From positions 1 through 8,560 of the forward strand of contig JASEJH010000050.1 of the NCBI GenBank assembly GCA_030016455.1: 8,560 bases of DNA. Direction: 5' to 3'. The number at the start of each line of letters is the position of its first letter. The stretch's first letter is position 1. This stretch comes from Thermoanaerobacteraceae bacterium. GTDB lineage: Bacteria; Bacillota; Desulfotomaculia; Desulfotomaculales; Ammonificaceae. This document shows, piece after piece, positions 1 through 5,831 of this stretch. The position numbers and the translations under genes are program-made. Below the pieces are notes generated by a model, which did no database searches, was not told the origin of the DNA, and saw nothing but the letters and a program-made list of their open reading frames with translations.

Positions 1-85
1 TCAGGTTCATCTTGGCACGCGCCCCGTAAATTCCCGCCGCCAGCCCCGCCGGGCCGGCACCGATAATCACCAGATCGTAAGCCAC
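1..85 (-). CDS. Thioredoxin reductase-like FAD/NAD(P) oxidoreductase, N-terminal fragment
   Basis: Only the first 28 codons lie in the window; the gene continues past position 1. The peptide begins (M)AYDLVIIGAGPAGLAAGIYG, which contains the GxGPAG dinucleotide-binding loop after a short hydrophobic beta strand. This is the usual N-terminus of thioredoxin reductase and related pyridine nucleotide-disulfide oxidoreductases, which bind FAD there. The start is a GTG at 83-85, chosen because an AGGGGAG-type ribosome site lies 7-9 bases upstream and the FAD loop falls at the expected distance from the N-terminus. The CxxC redox centre and NADPH domain are outside the window, so a true thioredoxin reductase cannot be separated from a ferredoxin-NADP reductase-like relative. 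It is the last gene seen in the minus-strand series. Confidence 0.8.
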   Translation of the reverse strand, partial: MAYDLVIIGAGPAGLAAGIYGARAKMNL

Positions 86-92
86 TGTGTCT

Positions 93-102
93 ATCTCCCC
101 TC
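93..102 (-). promoter_or_regulatory. Ribosome binding site of the oxidoreductase gene
   Basis: On the minus strand a purine-rich AGAGGGGAG run precedes the GTG at 83-85 by about 7-8 bases. It decides this start, since no ATG lies nearby in frame. It sits just beside the GGATGAA repeat that ends at about 107. Confidence 0.6.
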
Positions 103-106
103 TCTC

Positions 107-205
107 GAAGGATGAAGGATGAAATTATGGAATCCCCTCTATTTTCCCGCCTTCACCCTTCCGCCCTTTATCCTTTCTGCTCGTCATTTTTCCGCCTTCA
201 TCCTT
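107..205. repeat. GGATGAAGG-type repeat cluster forming the 3' tail of the PLP enzyme gene
   Basis: Two 20-base units at 141-160 and 186-205 match at 18 of 20 positions and are 45 bases (15 codons) apart. On the minus strand they therefore encode the same phrase twice, KDEGGKM and KGEGGKI. An inverted copy of the 11-base core (AAGGATGAAGG at 108-118, against CCTTCATCCTT at 195-205) lies just beyond the stop codon. From the base pattern this is a degenerate intergenic repeat that has replaced the end of the coding region. Family name and copy number cannot be known from one window. Confidence 0.7.
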
Positions 206-1435
206 TATTTCGCAAACCGCCCGCGCAGCCGCCAGTACCCCAATCATCACGTGCTCCTTGGAAAGCCCCCCCTGCAGGTAGACCGCGTAAGGCTCCCGCA
301 GGGGCGCGTCGGCGGTGAGCTCAAGCGAAGCCCCTTGAACGAACGTACCGGCGGCCATCACCACCGGGTCCCCGTAGCCGGGCAGCGGCCCGCCCTCCGG
401 GGAAACGTGGGCGTCAACAGGAGAAACCGCCTGAATCGCCCGGCAGAAAGCCAGCAGCCTCTCCGGCGAGCCCAGAGCAATGCCCTGGACAATGTCACTC
501 CGGGGTTCGTTAAAGCGGGGAAGCACCTCAAAACCGAGGCGCTCAAAGAAGCGGGCCGCAAAGACCGCTCCCTTCAGCGCTTCGGCCACGAAATGCGGGG
601 CCAGGAAAAAGCCTTGGAAGAAGAGCCGCTGGCAATCCAGCGTCGGCCCCACCGCCCGGCCCAACCCCGGGGCGGTAAGCCGGCCGGCCGCCAGCGCCAC
701 CAGATCCCGCCGGCCCACGACATAACCGCCTGTGGGCGCAAGGCCGCCGCCCGGATTCTTGATCAGCGAACCCGCGCACAGGTCCGCTCCCACCGCCGGC
801 GGTTCCAGCGTTTCCACGAACTCCCCGTAGCAATTGTCAACCACCACGACCGATTCCGGACTGTGTTCCTTGATCAGGCCGATCAGCGACCGCAAATCCT
901 CAAGCACCAGGCCCCGCCGCCAGGAATACCCCCCCGAACGCTGGAGCAAAATCACCCGTGGTTTTTGCCCCAGCGCCCGGACCACTGCTTCCCGGTCCAC
1001 GGTACCGTCCGGGAGCAACTCCACCCGGGTGTACTTTATCCCCCAGTCGCGCAGCGAACCCGGGGCCTCGCCGGCAATGACCGTCTCCAGGGTGTCGTAG
1101 GGTTTTCCCTGGACGGTGAGCAGCCCGTCGCCGGGCCGCAACACCCCGTAAAGGCAAAGCGCCAGCGCGTGCGTACCCGAAACGATCTGCGGCCGTACCA
1201 GCGCCGCCTCCGCGCCGAAAACGCAGGCGTAAACCCTCTCCAGGGCCTCCCGCCCGGCGTCACCGTAGCCGTAACCTGTGGAACCCCGCAAATGAAAGTC
1301 GCTGACCTGCGCCACCCGGTACGCTTCGAGCACCCGCCGCTGGTTGGCGAGCGCCAGCATATCAACGGAGCGCCACAGCGACTGTACCTCCTCAATAACT
1401 TCCGCCGCGAGTGAATCGAACCTGTCCGCAATCAT
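125..1435 (-). CDS. Methionine gamma-lyase family protein (YnbB / 'aluminium resistance' type PLP enzyme)
   Basis: A 436-residue fold-type I PLP-dependent enzyme of the Met_gamma_lyase family (B. subtilis YnbB-like, formerly called aluminium resistance protein). Visible marks are the N-terminal GSTGYGYGD (51-59), RPQIVSGTHA (81-90), an aspartate expected to contact the PLP ring nitrogen in VDNCYGEF (D200), and the likely Schiff-base lysine K226 in AGSLIKNPGGG. Near the end, YLQGGLSKEHV (386-396) matches the family's usual C-terminus. The physiological substrate of this family is poorly established; a C-S lyase activity is inferred from the family name. Homology appears to stop near residue 408. 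The last ~28 residues are Lys/Gly/Glu-rich and come from a repeat (see 107-205), so the native stop was probably lost. The ATG at 1435 is 23 bases after the hfq stop and has no clear Shine-Dalgarno sequence, so translational coupling to hfq is possible. Confidence 0.9.
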   Translation of the reverse strand: MIADRFDSLAAEVIEEVQSLWRSVDMLALANQRRVLEAYRVAQVSDFHLRGSTGYGYGDAGREALERVYACVFGAEAALVRPQIVSGTHALALCLYGVLRPGDGLLTVQGKPYDTLETVIAGEAPGSLRDWGIKYTRVELLPDGTVDREAVVRALGQKPRVILLQRSGGYSWRRGLVLEDLRSLIGLIKEHSPESVVVVDNCYGEFVETLEPPAVGADLCAGSLIKNPGGGLAPTGGYVVGRRDLVALAAGRLTAPGLGRAVGPTLDCQRLFFQGFFLAPHFVAEALKGAVFAARFFERLGFEVLPRFNEPRSDIVQGIALGSPERLLAFCRAIQAVSPVDAHVSPEGGPLPGYGDPVVMAAGTFVQGASLELTADAPLREPYAVYLQGGLSKEHVMIGVLAAARAVCEIKDEGGKMTSRKDKGRKGEGGKIEGIP

Positions 1436-1458
1436 CAGTGTCCGGGCGGTAATAAACC

Positions 1459-1704
1459 CTAACTCTCGCTTCTGGGCTCCTGAACAGAGGTGCTTACCGG
1501 CCGCATCGGGCTGACGGTCGAAATGGCGTGTTTGTAAACCATCATCTGCCGCCCTTCGCTTTCCAGGATCACCGTGAAGTTATCGAAACCCCGCACCGTC
1601 CCCTTAAGCTGGAAGCCGTTGACCAGGAAAATGGTGACCGGGATGTTTTCCTTCCGCACCTGGTTGAGAAAGGCGTCCTGCAAATTGATCTGGGTCTTGG
1701 TCAT
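1459..1704 (-). CDS. hfq: RNA chaperone Hfq
   Basis: An 81-residue Sm-like protein that forms a hexameric ring and binds small RNAs and mRNAs. The Sm1 motif is seen in [21 protein letters not shown] (from residue 23), including the FDxF of the ring interface (40-43). Sm2 is the signature YKHAIST (57-63), whose KH residues line the proximal RNA-binding pore. The N-terminal LQDAFL (8-13) corresponds to E. coli LQDPFL, with Q9 equivalent to proximal-face Q8. After residue 64 only a short Ser/Pro-rich tail remains, as in other Gram-positive Hfq proteins. The ATG at 1704 has a GGAGGGG site 8 bases upstream. The miaA–hfq order is a classical bacterial arrangement. A 234-base gap containing an inverted-repeat element separates it from miaA, so hfq could have its own promoter, though no strong one is visible. 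Confidence 0.97.
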   Translation of the reverse strand: MTKTQINLQDAFLNQVRKENIPVTIFLVNGFQLKGTVRGFDNFTVILESEGRQMMVYKHAISTVSPMRPVSTSVQEPRSES

Positions 1705-1712
1705 CTAAACAA

Positions 1713-1719
1713 CCCCTCC
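1713..1719 (-). promoter_or_regulatory. Ribosome binding site of hfq
   Basis: GGAGGGG on the minus strand, 8 bases before the hfq ATG. It is near-consensus in sequence and spacing and confirms the start. Confidence 0.75.
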
Positions 1720-1750
1720 GCATCATCTTTTCTCTCTAACTGCTGCCCAA

Positions 1751-1843
1751 GCACTCAACGACGACGTTTGCAAAGTTACACTGCCCAAAATCCCTTGTTC
1801 ACTTTAGTTTCCGACTCAACCTTTCAAACGGCAGGTTGAGTGC
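1751..1843. repeat. Inverted-repeat-bounded element A (miaA–hfq gap)
   Basis: The ends are perfect 9-base inverted repeats, GCACTCAAC at 1751-1759 and GTTGAGTGC at 1835-1843. Bases just outside also match as inverted copies (CCCAA against TGGG). The same end sequence bounds element B at the 3' end of mutS (5872-5973). A third partial copy, ACTCAACCT at 1814-1822, pairs with AGGTTGAGT at 1833-1841 to give a nested 9-bp hairpin. The interior is AT-richer than the surrounding genes and does not visibly resemble the interior of B. It could be a small non-autonomous mobile element or a transcribed hairpin element between two operon genes. No ORF of note lies inside. Confidence 0.6.
1814..1841. repeat. 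Perfect 9-bp stem-loop inside element A
   Basis: ACTCAACCT (1814-1822) and AGGTTGAGT (1833-1841) are exact reverse complements with a 10-base loop. On the minus-strand transcript this hairpin lies about 110 bases upstream of the hfq start. No T-run follows it on that strand, so it does not look like an intrinsic terminator. Confidence 0.6.
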
Positions 1844-1938
1844 TGGGTCAATACCCTTTTGCCCGACGCTGCCGGAAAACGTATGGAACCGCCGAAACAG
1901 GATTCCGGTTCTCACTCTCACTCTGAATCCAATTTTCG

Positions 1939-2886
1939 CTATCGCCGGAAATAATCCTGCACGTACCCGGCAATTTCTTCCGCCACCGCCTGGGGAGAAG
2001 GGTATTTGGCCACATCGAGCCAGCGGATGCGCTCCTCCCGCCTGAACCAGGTCAGTTGCCGCTTGGCAAAACGCCTGGTATTGCGCTTTAAAAGGTAAAC
2101 CGCCTCTTCCAGGCTTACTTCCCCCGCGAGGTAGGCCGCAAGCTCCTTGTATCCCAGGGCCTGCATCGCCGTGGTATCCCGCCTCAGCCCCCCTTCTAAA
2201 AGCCGCCGCACCTCTTCCACCAGCCCCGCGGCGAGCATGGCGTCCACCCGCTCCTCGATCCGCCGGTAAAGCTCCTGCCGCTCCAGGAAGAGGCCGAAAA
2301 TTAGCGCGTCATATCTCGGTCCCGCTCCGGCAGAGGCCCCCCGCGAGATGGGCGTTCCGGTCCGGTAGAAAACCTCGAGCGCCCGGATAATGCGCTTGAG
2401 GTCGTTCGGGTGCAAGCGGTCCGCCGTTTCCGGGTCCACCGCCCGCAGCCGCTCGTGCAGGTACGCCGAGCCGAACCGCCGGGCCTCCGTCGCAAGCCGC
2501 CGCCGCAGTTCCCGGTCAACGCCGCCGGTGAACCGGTACCCTTCCAGCACCGCCCTGATGTAAAGCCCGGTCCCGCCCACCAGGATGGGCAGGCGGCCCC
2601 GGCCGCCGATCTCGCGGATCAACGCTTCGGCCAGCGTCTGAAACGTCGCCACGCTGAAATCCTCGCCCGGGTCCACCACGTCAATCAGGTGGTGGGGGAC
2701 GCCCTTCCGCTCGGCCAGGGTGGGCTTAGCGGTGCCGATATCCATCCTCCGGTAAACCATCATCGAATCCGCAGAGATGATTTCGCCGTCTACGCGACGC
2801 GCCACCTCGATTCCCACGGCCGTTTTCCCGGTGGCCGTCGGCCCCGTGATCACCAAAAGGGGACAGGCTGCTTTTTCGGGCGCCAC
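1939..2886 (-). CDS. miaA: tRNA dimethylallyltransferase MiaA
   Basis: MiaA transfers a dimethylallyl group to N6 of A37 in tRNAs that read UNN codons, making i6A. Numbered from the GTG at 2884-2886 (315 residues, normal family length), the P-loop is GPTATGKT (15-22). It is followed by SADSMMVYRRMDIGTAKP (38-55), with the conserved DS and DIGTAKP, then HHLIDVVDP (65-73), the motif PILVGGTGLYI, and near the C-terminus RRFAKRQLTWFRR. The start is uncertain. The frame stays open upstream to a GTG at 3190-3192 (417 residues), but those extra ~100 residues are Arg/Ser/Ala-rich and resemble no part of MiaA. A strong GGAGGAGG at 2886-2893 overlaps the chosen GTG, and its ideal start position is occupied by repeat R1 (2855-2880), which encodes EKAACPLL. 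Function is secure; the start is a best guess. It lies upstream of hfq on the same strand. Confidence 0.9.
   Translation of the reverse strand: MAPEKAACPLLVITGPTATGKTAVGIEVARRVDGEIISADSMMVYRRMDIGTAKPTLAERKGVPHHLIDVVDPGEDFSVATFQTLAEALIREIGGRGRLPILVGGTGLYIRAVLEGYRFTGGVDRELRRRLATEARRFGSAYLHERLRAVDPETADRLHPNDLKRIIRALEVFYRTGTPISRGASAGAGPRYDALIFGLFLERQELYRRIEERVDAMLAAGLVEEVRRLLEGGLRRDTTAMQALGYKELAAYLAGEVSLEEAVYLLKRNTRRFAKRQLTWFRREERIRWLDVAKYPSPQAVAEEIAGYVQDYFRR
2855..2880 (+). repeat. Repeat R1 (GGACAGGCTGCT family) at the miaA start
   Basis: First of three same-direction copies of a ~26-base repeat with core GGACAGGCTGCT. It matches copy R3 at 22 of 26 positions. On the minus strand it is in frame with miaA and encodes the residues just before the first MiaA strand. 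Short A-run and T-run arms (AAAAG / CTTTT) give it a weak inverted symmetry. Confidence 0.65.
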
Positions 2887-2893
2887 CTCCTCC
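2886..2893 (-). promoter_or_regulatory. Relict or displaced Shine-Dalgarno of miaA
   Basis: GGAGGAGG on the minus strand, in the context TTTTCGGAGGAGG that is also found before mutS. Start codons normally lie 5-9 bases downstream, which here is about 2875-2880, but no start triplet is present there because repeat R1 begins at that point. The only in-frame starts nearby are the overlapping GTG (2884-2886) and TTG/GTG codons about 30-35 bases further on, which would cut into the first beta strand of MiaA. Confidence 0.6.
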
Positions 2894-3028
2894 GAAAATG
2901 CAAGGTTTCCGCAGCGGCGACTTTGGGCAGACCGGCTCGCGCCGGATTCCTGCGCTAACCGCACTATCGCTCGTCGCCAGCTCTCCGTCCGGCACCGCGC
3001 AAACTCGGCGTCCCTGCCTCGGTTGCGC

Positions 3029-3052
3029 TTGCCGGCATCCGTGCCGGCATCC
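3029..3052 (+). repeat. Tandem 12-base repeat
   Basis: TTGCCGGCATCC is followed directly by GTGCCGGCATCC, matching at 11 of 12 positions. It lies in the unexplained interval upstream of miaA. Confidence 0.7.
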
Positions 3053-3152
3053 GGACTCCGAGCCGTTGCCTCGCCAAGTGCGGTTCGCAGCTCGTCATAC
3101 GGCGCGGCTCCGGTCTTGCCGCAGGTCCTACACACATTTTCATTCCCGGTGG

Positions 3153-3168
3153 CGACGATTAATCGTCG
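3153..3168. repeat. Perfect 16-base palindrome
   Basis: CGACGATTAATCGTCG equals its own reverse complement. It overlaps a second hairpin, GTCGT-GA-ACGAC at 3165-3176. It could be an operator for a dimeric regulator, a recombination or transposon-end signal, or part of a structured repeat. Its location inside a repeat-flanked interval favours the last two. Confidence 0.6.
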
Positions 3169-3200
3169 TGAACGACTCTCTGCCATTTCCACCCACCGTT

Positions 3201-3224
3201 AAAAGGCCCAGGCTGCTTTCCCCC
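3201..3224 (+). repeat. Repeat R2 (diverged copy, core CAGGCTGCTTT)
   Basis: AAAAGGCCCAGGCTGCTTTC is a diverged copy of R1 with a short change in the middle (GGGGA to CC). It has the same direction and lies 11 bases before R3. Confidence 0.55.
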
Positions 3225-3234
3225 GCGAAACCCT

Positions 3235-3260
3235 AAAATAGGACAGGCTGCTCTTTCGGA
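3235..3260 (+). repeat. Repeat R3 (GGACAGGCTGCT family) after the methyltransferase stop
   Basis: It shares GGACAGGCTGCT plus flanks with R1 (22 of 26 positions). On the minus strand it begins about 12 bases after the methyltransferase stop codon at 3273-3275. R1 and R3 thus mark the two gene-proximal edges of the insert between the methyltransferase and miaA. Confidence 0.65.
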
Positions 3261-3272
3261 CCGGTGCGCCCG

Positions 3273-4052
3273 CTATTTCTCGATTATACCGTAGGCGACC
3301 CGGGCATGCCGTCCCCCGACAACGCGCTGAAAACGGTATTCGGGCTCCCCGGCATCCCGCCGCACTTTCACCACCACCCGCCGGCGCGCCACCCGGACGG
3401 CCTCCCGCAGCGCCTCCGCGGCAAGGGGAGCCTTCTCCCCCAGGAGGCGCAGGGGCTGCAGCTGGCTCGCTCCCCTCACCGGCGTGCGGAAGAACGGGTC
3501 GAAGTATACCACGTCGAAACTTTCGCCCGGGACCCGGCGCAGGTAATCCAGGTGGTCCGCGGCCACCACCTGGATCCGGCGCATTGCCGCTTCGACGTCC
3601 GGGTCCTCCTTGAAGGAATAGTGCCGCAGGCCGTAGCCCACCACCAGCGCCACAACCGGGACTTTTTCCACCCCGACCACCCGTCCTTCCGGACCGGCTA
3701 CAAAACTCGCCACAATCGCGTCCGCCCCAAGGCCCAGGGTGCAATCCAGCACCGCATCGCCGGGGCGCAAATCCATGGCCTGTATCATCTGGTCAGGTTT
3801 CCCAGAACGGAGATTCTTTATGCGCAGAGCCGCTGTCCCCGGATGAAAGCTAAATTCCCGGCCGCCAAACAAAAAACTGACGCGCTGCCTGCCCACAACC
3901 AGCGCCCCCTCTGCTCCGGCAGCCGCCATCAGGATTTCAAGACCCAAACGGCCGCGCGGCACAAAAACCGCTCCCAACTCCGCCGCAAACGCCAGCGCCT
4001 GTTCCTTTGCCTCCCGTCCTGCCGCAAGCGCCGTCGTCACGATCAGCCGCAC
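3273..4052 (-). CDS. Class I SAM-dependent methyltransferase (RsmJ/DUF548-like)
   Basis: A 259-residue protein. Its N-terminal ~90 residues are a family-specific domain (begins MRLIVTTALA; VVGRQRVSFLFGG at 52-64; FHPGTAALRIKNL at 69-81). A Rossmann methyltransferase domain follows. Motif I is VLDCTLGLGADA (101-112), the acidic end of strand 2 is VGVEK (126-130), and the catalytic-type motif is YFDPFF (183-188). The DATxGLGxDA-like motif I and DPxF resemble RsmJ (16S rRNA m2G1516 methyltransferase) and the uncharacterised PF04445 group found in Firmicutes. An RNA substrate is likely by analogy and by position beside miaA, but it is not shown. The GTG start at 4050-4052 is 9 bases after the mutL stop. 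An AGGAGGT that includes the first base of the mutL stop lies 11 bases upstream, a somewhat long spacing. Translation is probably coupled to mutL. Confidence 0.8.
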   Translation of the reverse strand: MRLIVTTALAAGREAKEQALAFAAELGAVFVPRGRLGLEILMAAAGAEGALVVGRQRVSFLFGGREFSFHPGTAALRIKNLRSGKPDQMIQAMDLRPGDAVLDCTLGLGADAIVASFVAGPEGRVVGVEKVPVVALVVGYGLRHYSFKEDPDVEAAMRRIQVVAADHLDYLRRVPGESFDVVYFDPFFRTPVRGASQLQPLRLLGEKAPLAAEALREAVRVARRRVVVKVRRDAGEPEYRFQRVVGGRHARVAYGIIEK

Positions 4053-4061
4053 GCCGCCGCG

Positions 4062-5828
4062 TTACCTCCTGCCAAAGCGCCGCGCAAGCTCCGCCCGGCT
4101 GAAGCAAACCACCGTGGGGCGGCCGTGTGGGCAGGTAAAGGGCTCCCGGCAGGCGGCGAGCCTTTTGATCAGCGCCACCGCCTCCCGCGCGTCCGGGGGC
4201 TCGCCGGCCCTGACGGCGCTGTGGCAGGCCAGCGAAGCCAGCGCCGCCTCTTCCCGCGCCGGGCTGTCTCCGGCGGCAAGGCAGGATAGCAGGTCGTCGA
4301 GCAAAAGCCGCGCGCGCTCCAGGCCCAAGCCCACGGGGACCGCCCGCAAGAGGGCCGCACCCTCGCCGAAAGGCTCAACCACAAAACCGTACCGCGCCAA
4401 CTCTCCGGCCAGGGCCGACACGTCCGCTGCGCCGGACTCCACCGGTACCGGCTCCACCAGCAACTGCCCCGCGACGCCGCCGCGGGCGAGCGCAGCCCCG
4501 TACTCCTCGAAAAGGACCCTTTCGTGTGCCGCATGCTGGTCTACCAGGTAAAGGCCCTCCGGACCGGAAGCCAGGAGGTAGGACGGCGGCAGGAACGACA
4601 GGTAGGTAAGAGGCGGAAAACCTTCTCCGTAAGCTGCAGCTTCTTCCCTTACCAGGAAGCCCGTTTTATCCAGTCCAACCGGTTCCCCGCCGCCCGTTTC
4701 TTTCCCTGCCGCCCGGCCCGTTCCTGTACCTTCAACGTCCCCGGAAGGTCCCAGCCGCTGCAGCACGCCGCCCCAGTCCGGCCGCGGGAAAACTTTCCGC
4801 ACCGGCGGCACCGGGCTCGAAGACGTCCCGGGAATCAGGTTCAACCGGCCGAAGAGCGCCTGCTTTACCGCTCCCCGGACCAGCCCCGCTACTTCCCGCT
4901 CCCGGTCGAACCGAACCGTCAGCTTCTGGGGGTGCACGTTCACATCCACCGCCCCGGGGTCGAGCGTCAGGTGGAGTACGAAGAACGGGTGCTTCCCCGA
5001 CGGCAGCAATGTACCGTATGCTTCGTAAACCGCCGCCGTCAGACCGGCGTGCTTCACGTAGCGGCCGTTGACCAGCAGCGTCTGCCACCGCCTGGTGGTC
5101 CGCACCAGTGCCGGCCGGCCGGCAAAGCCCTCGACCTTCATCCCGCCGGCTTCCGCCCTCACCGGAACCAGCGCCCCGGCGACGGTCTCGCCGTACAGTG
5201 CCGTTATCGCCGCCGCCAGGCCCGTGCCCGGAGTGCGGAAGACTTCCCGTCCGCCGTGCACCAGCCGGACCGAGACGTCCGGGCGCGCCAGGGCAAGACG
5301 GGTAACCGCATCCGTCAGGTAGGCGCTCTCCGTACGCCAGGAGGCCAGAAACTTCCGCCGCGCCGGGGTGTTGTAAAAAAGGTCGTCCACGGTGACCGTA
5401 GTCCCCTGCGGGGCCCCTGCCGGGCGGAAATCAACCACCCTCCCCCCCTCGACCACCACCAGCGATCCGCCGAGCGCCCCCGGCACCCTGGTCTTCAGGG
5501 TGACCCTGGAAACGGCTGCGATGCTGGGCAGCGCTTCGCCCCGGAAGCCCAGGGTCTCAATCCGTTCCAGGTCTGCGCTGGAAGAAATCTTGCTCGTCGC
5601 GTGCCGCTCGAAGGCGAGCAGGAGGTCTTCTTCCGCGATGCCGCACCCGTTGTCGGCCACCGTAATCGTCTCCGGCCCTTTCCCGGCCACGACCACTTCC
5701 ACCAGCGTGGCTCCTGCGTCGAAGGCGTTCTCCACCAGTTCCTTCACCACCGAAGCGGGGCGTTCCACCACTTCCCCGGCCGCCACCAGGTTTACCGTCT
5801 CCGGGTCCAGAACCTTTATCCGGCCCAT
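4062..5828 (-). CDS. mutL: DNA mismatch repair protein MutL (endonuclease type)
   Basis: A 588-residue MutL. The N-terminal GHKL ATPase shows ENAFDAG (33-39, catalytic Glu and Mg-binding Asn), DNGCGI (59-64), RHATSKI (75-81) and GFRGEALPSI (94-103). Next come YNTPARRKF (152-160), VNGR (253-256) and VDVNVHPQK (294-302). A Gly/Pro-rich linker runs from about 331 to 400. The C-terminal domain carries the endonuclease motif DQHAAHERVLFE (430-441) and the metal-site motifs ACHSAVRAG (534-542) and CPHGRPT (566-572), so it should nick DNA itself, as expected in bacteria lacking MutH. QLLVEP (455-460) fits the beta-clamp-binding motif of B. subtilis MutL (QEMIVP). The ATG at 5828 is 3 bases after the mutS stop and has GGAAGGGG 9 bases upstream. 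It acts with MutS to direct strand-specific repair. All key residues are present. Confidence 0.97.
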   Translation of the reverse strand: MGRIKVLDPETVNLVAAGEVVERPASVVKELVENAFDAGATLVEVVVAGKGPETITVADNGCGIAEEDLLLAFERHATSKISSSADLERIETLGFRGEALPSIAAVSRVTLKTRVPGALGGSLVVVEGGRVVDFRPAGAPQGTTVTVDDLFYNTPARRKFLASWRTESAYLTDAVTRLALARPDVSVRLVHGGREVFRTPGTGLAAAITALYGETVAGALVPVRAEAGGMKVEGFAGRPALVRTTRRWQTLLVNGRYVKHAGLTAAVYEAYGTLLPSGKHPFFVLHLTLDPGAVDVNVHPQKLTVRFDREREVAGLVRGAVKQALFGRLNLIPGTSSSPVPPVRKVFPRPDWGGVLQRLGPSGDVEGTGTGRAAGKETGGGEPVGLDKTGFLVREEAAAYGEGFPPLTYLSFLPPSYLLASGPEGLYLVDQHAAHERVLFEEYGAALARGGVAGQLLVEPVPVESGAADVSALAGELARYGFVVEPFGEGAALLRAVPVGLGLERARLLLDDLLSCLAAGDSPAREEAALASLACHSAVRAGEPPDAREAVALIKRLAACREPFTCPHGRPTVVCFSRAELARRFGRR

Positions 5829-5831
5829 TTT

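Larger units (their letters stand above)
2894..3200. other. About 310-base interval between repeat copies, no recognisable gene
   Basis: This stretch separates R1 from R2 between miaA and the upstream methyltransferase. It is open on the minus strand in frame with miaA, but the translation is Arg/Ser/Ala-rich, has no recognisable domain, and has one isolated CxxC; I read it as non-coding. It has visible structure: a perfect 16-base palindrome (3153-3168), a tandem 12-base repeat (3029-3040 and 3041-3052, 11/12), an inverted repeat of 14 matching bases (2950-2965 with 3077-3090), a 9-base inverted pair (2971-2979 with 3150-3158), and a CCGGC/GCCGG hairpin (2932-2945). The flanking same-direction repeats suggest an inserted unit. 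Confidence 0.5.

Noticed and set aside
119..1414. Long plus-strand open frame antisense to the PLP enzyme
   Set aside because: The opposite strand has a complete, motif-bearing enzyme. The plus-strand translation is Arg/Pro/Gln/His-rich with no recognisable motif, typical of antisense frames in GC-rich DNA.
1823..1851. Possible hfq promoter: TTGACC (1846-1851, minus) with TTTGAA 17 bases downstream
   Set aside because: The -35 box is good, but the -10 matches only 3 of 6 bases and the site overlaps the end of element A. It is too weak to call without transcription-start data.
1886..1930. Stem-loops after miaA (GAACCG/CGGTTC and GGATTC/GAATCC) as a terminator
   Set aside because: The stems are only 6 bp with long loops and no following T-run on the minus strand, and the two structures compete with each other.
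2887..3192. N-terminal extension of MiaA from the GTG at 3190-3192 (about 102 extra residues), or a separate small gene
   Set aside because: The translation is Arg/Ser/Ala-rich and has no recognisable domain. It spans palindromes and repeats, has only a weak ribosome site, and is far longer than any normal MiaA N-terminus.
2855..3260. CRISPR-like array from three spaced repeats
   Set aside because: Spacings are about 320 and 10 bases, the copies are diverged, and no cas gene is present. This is not a CRISPR arrangement.
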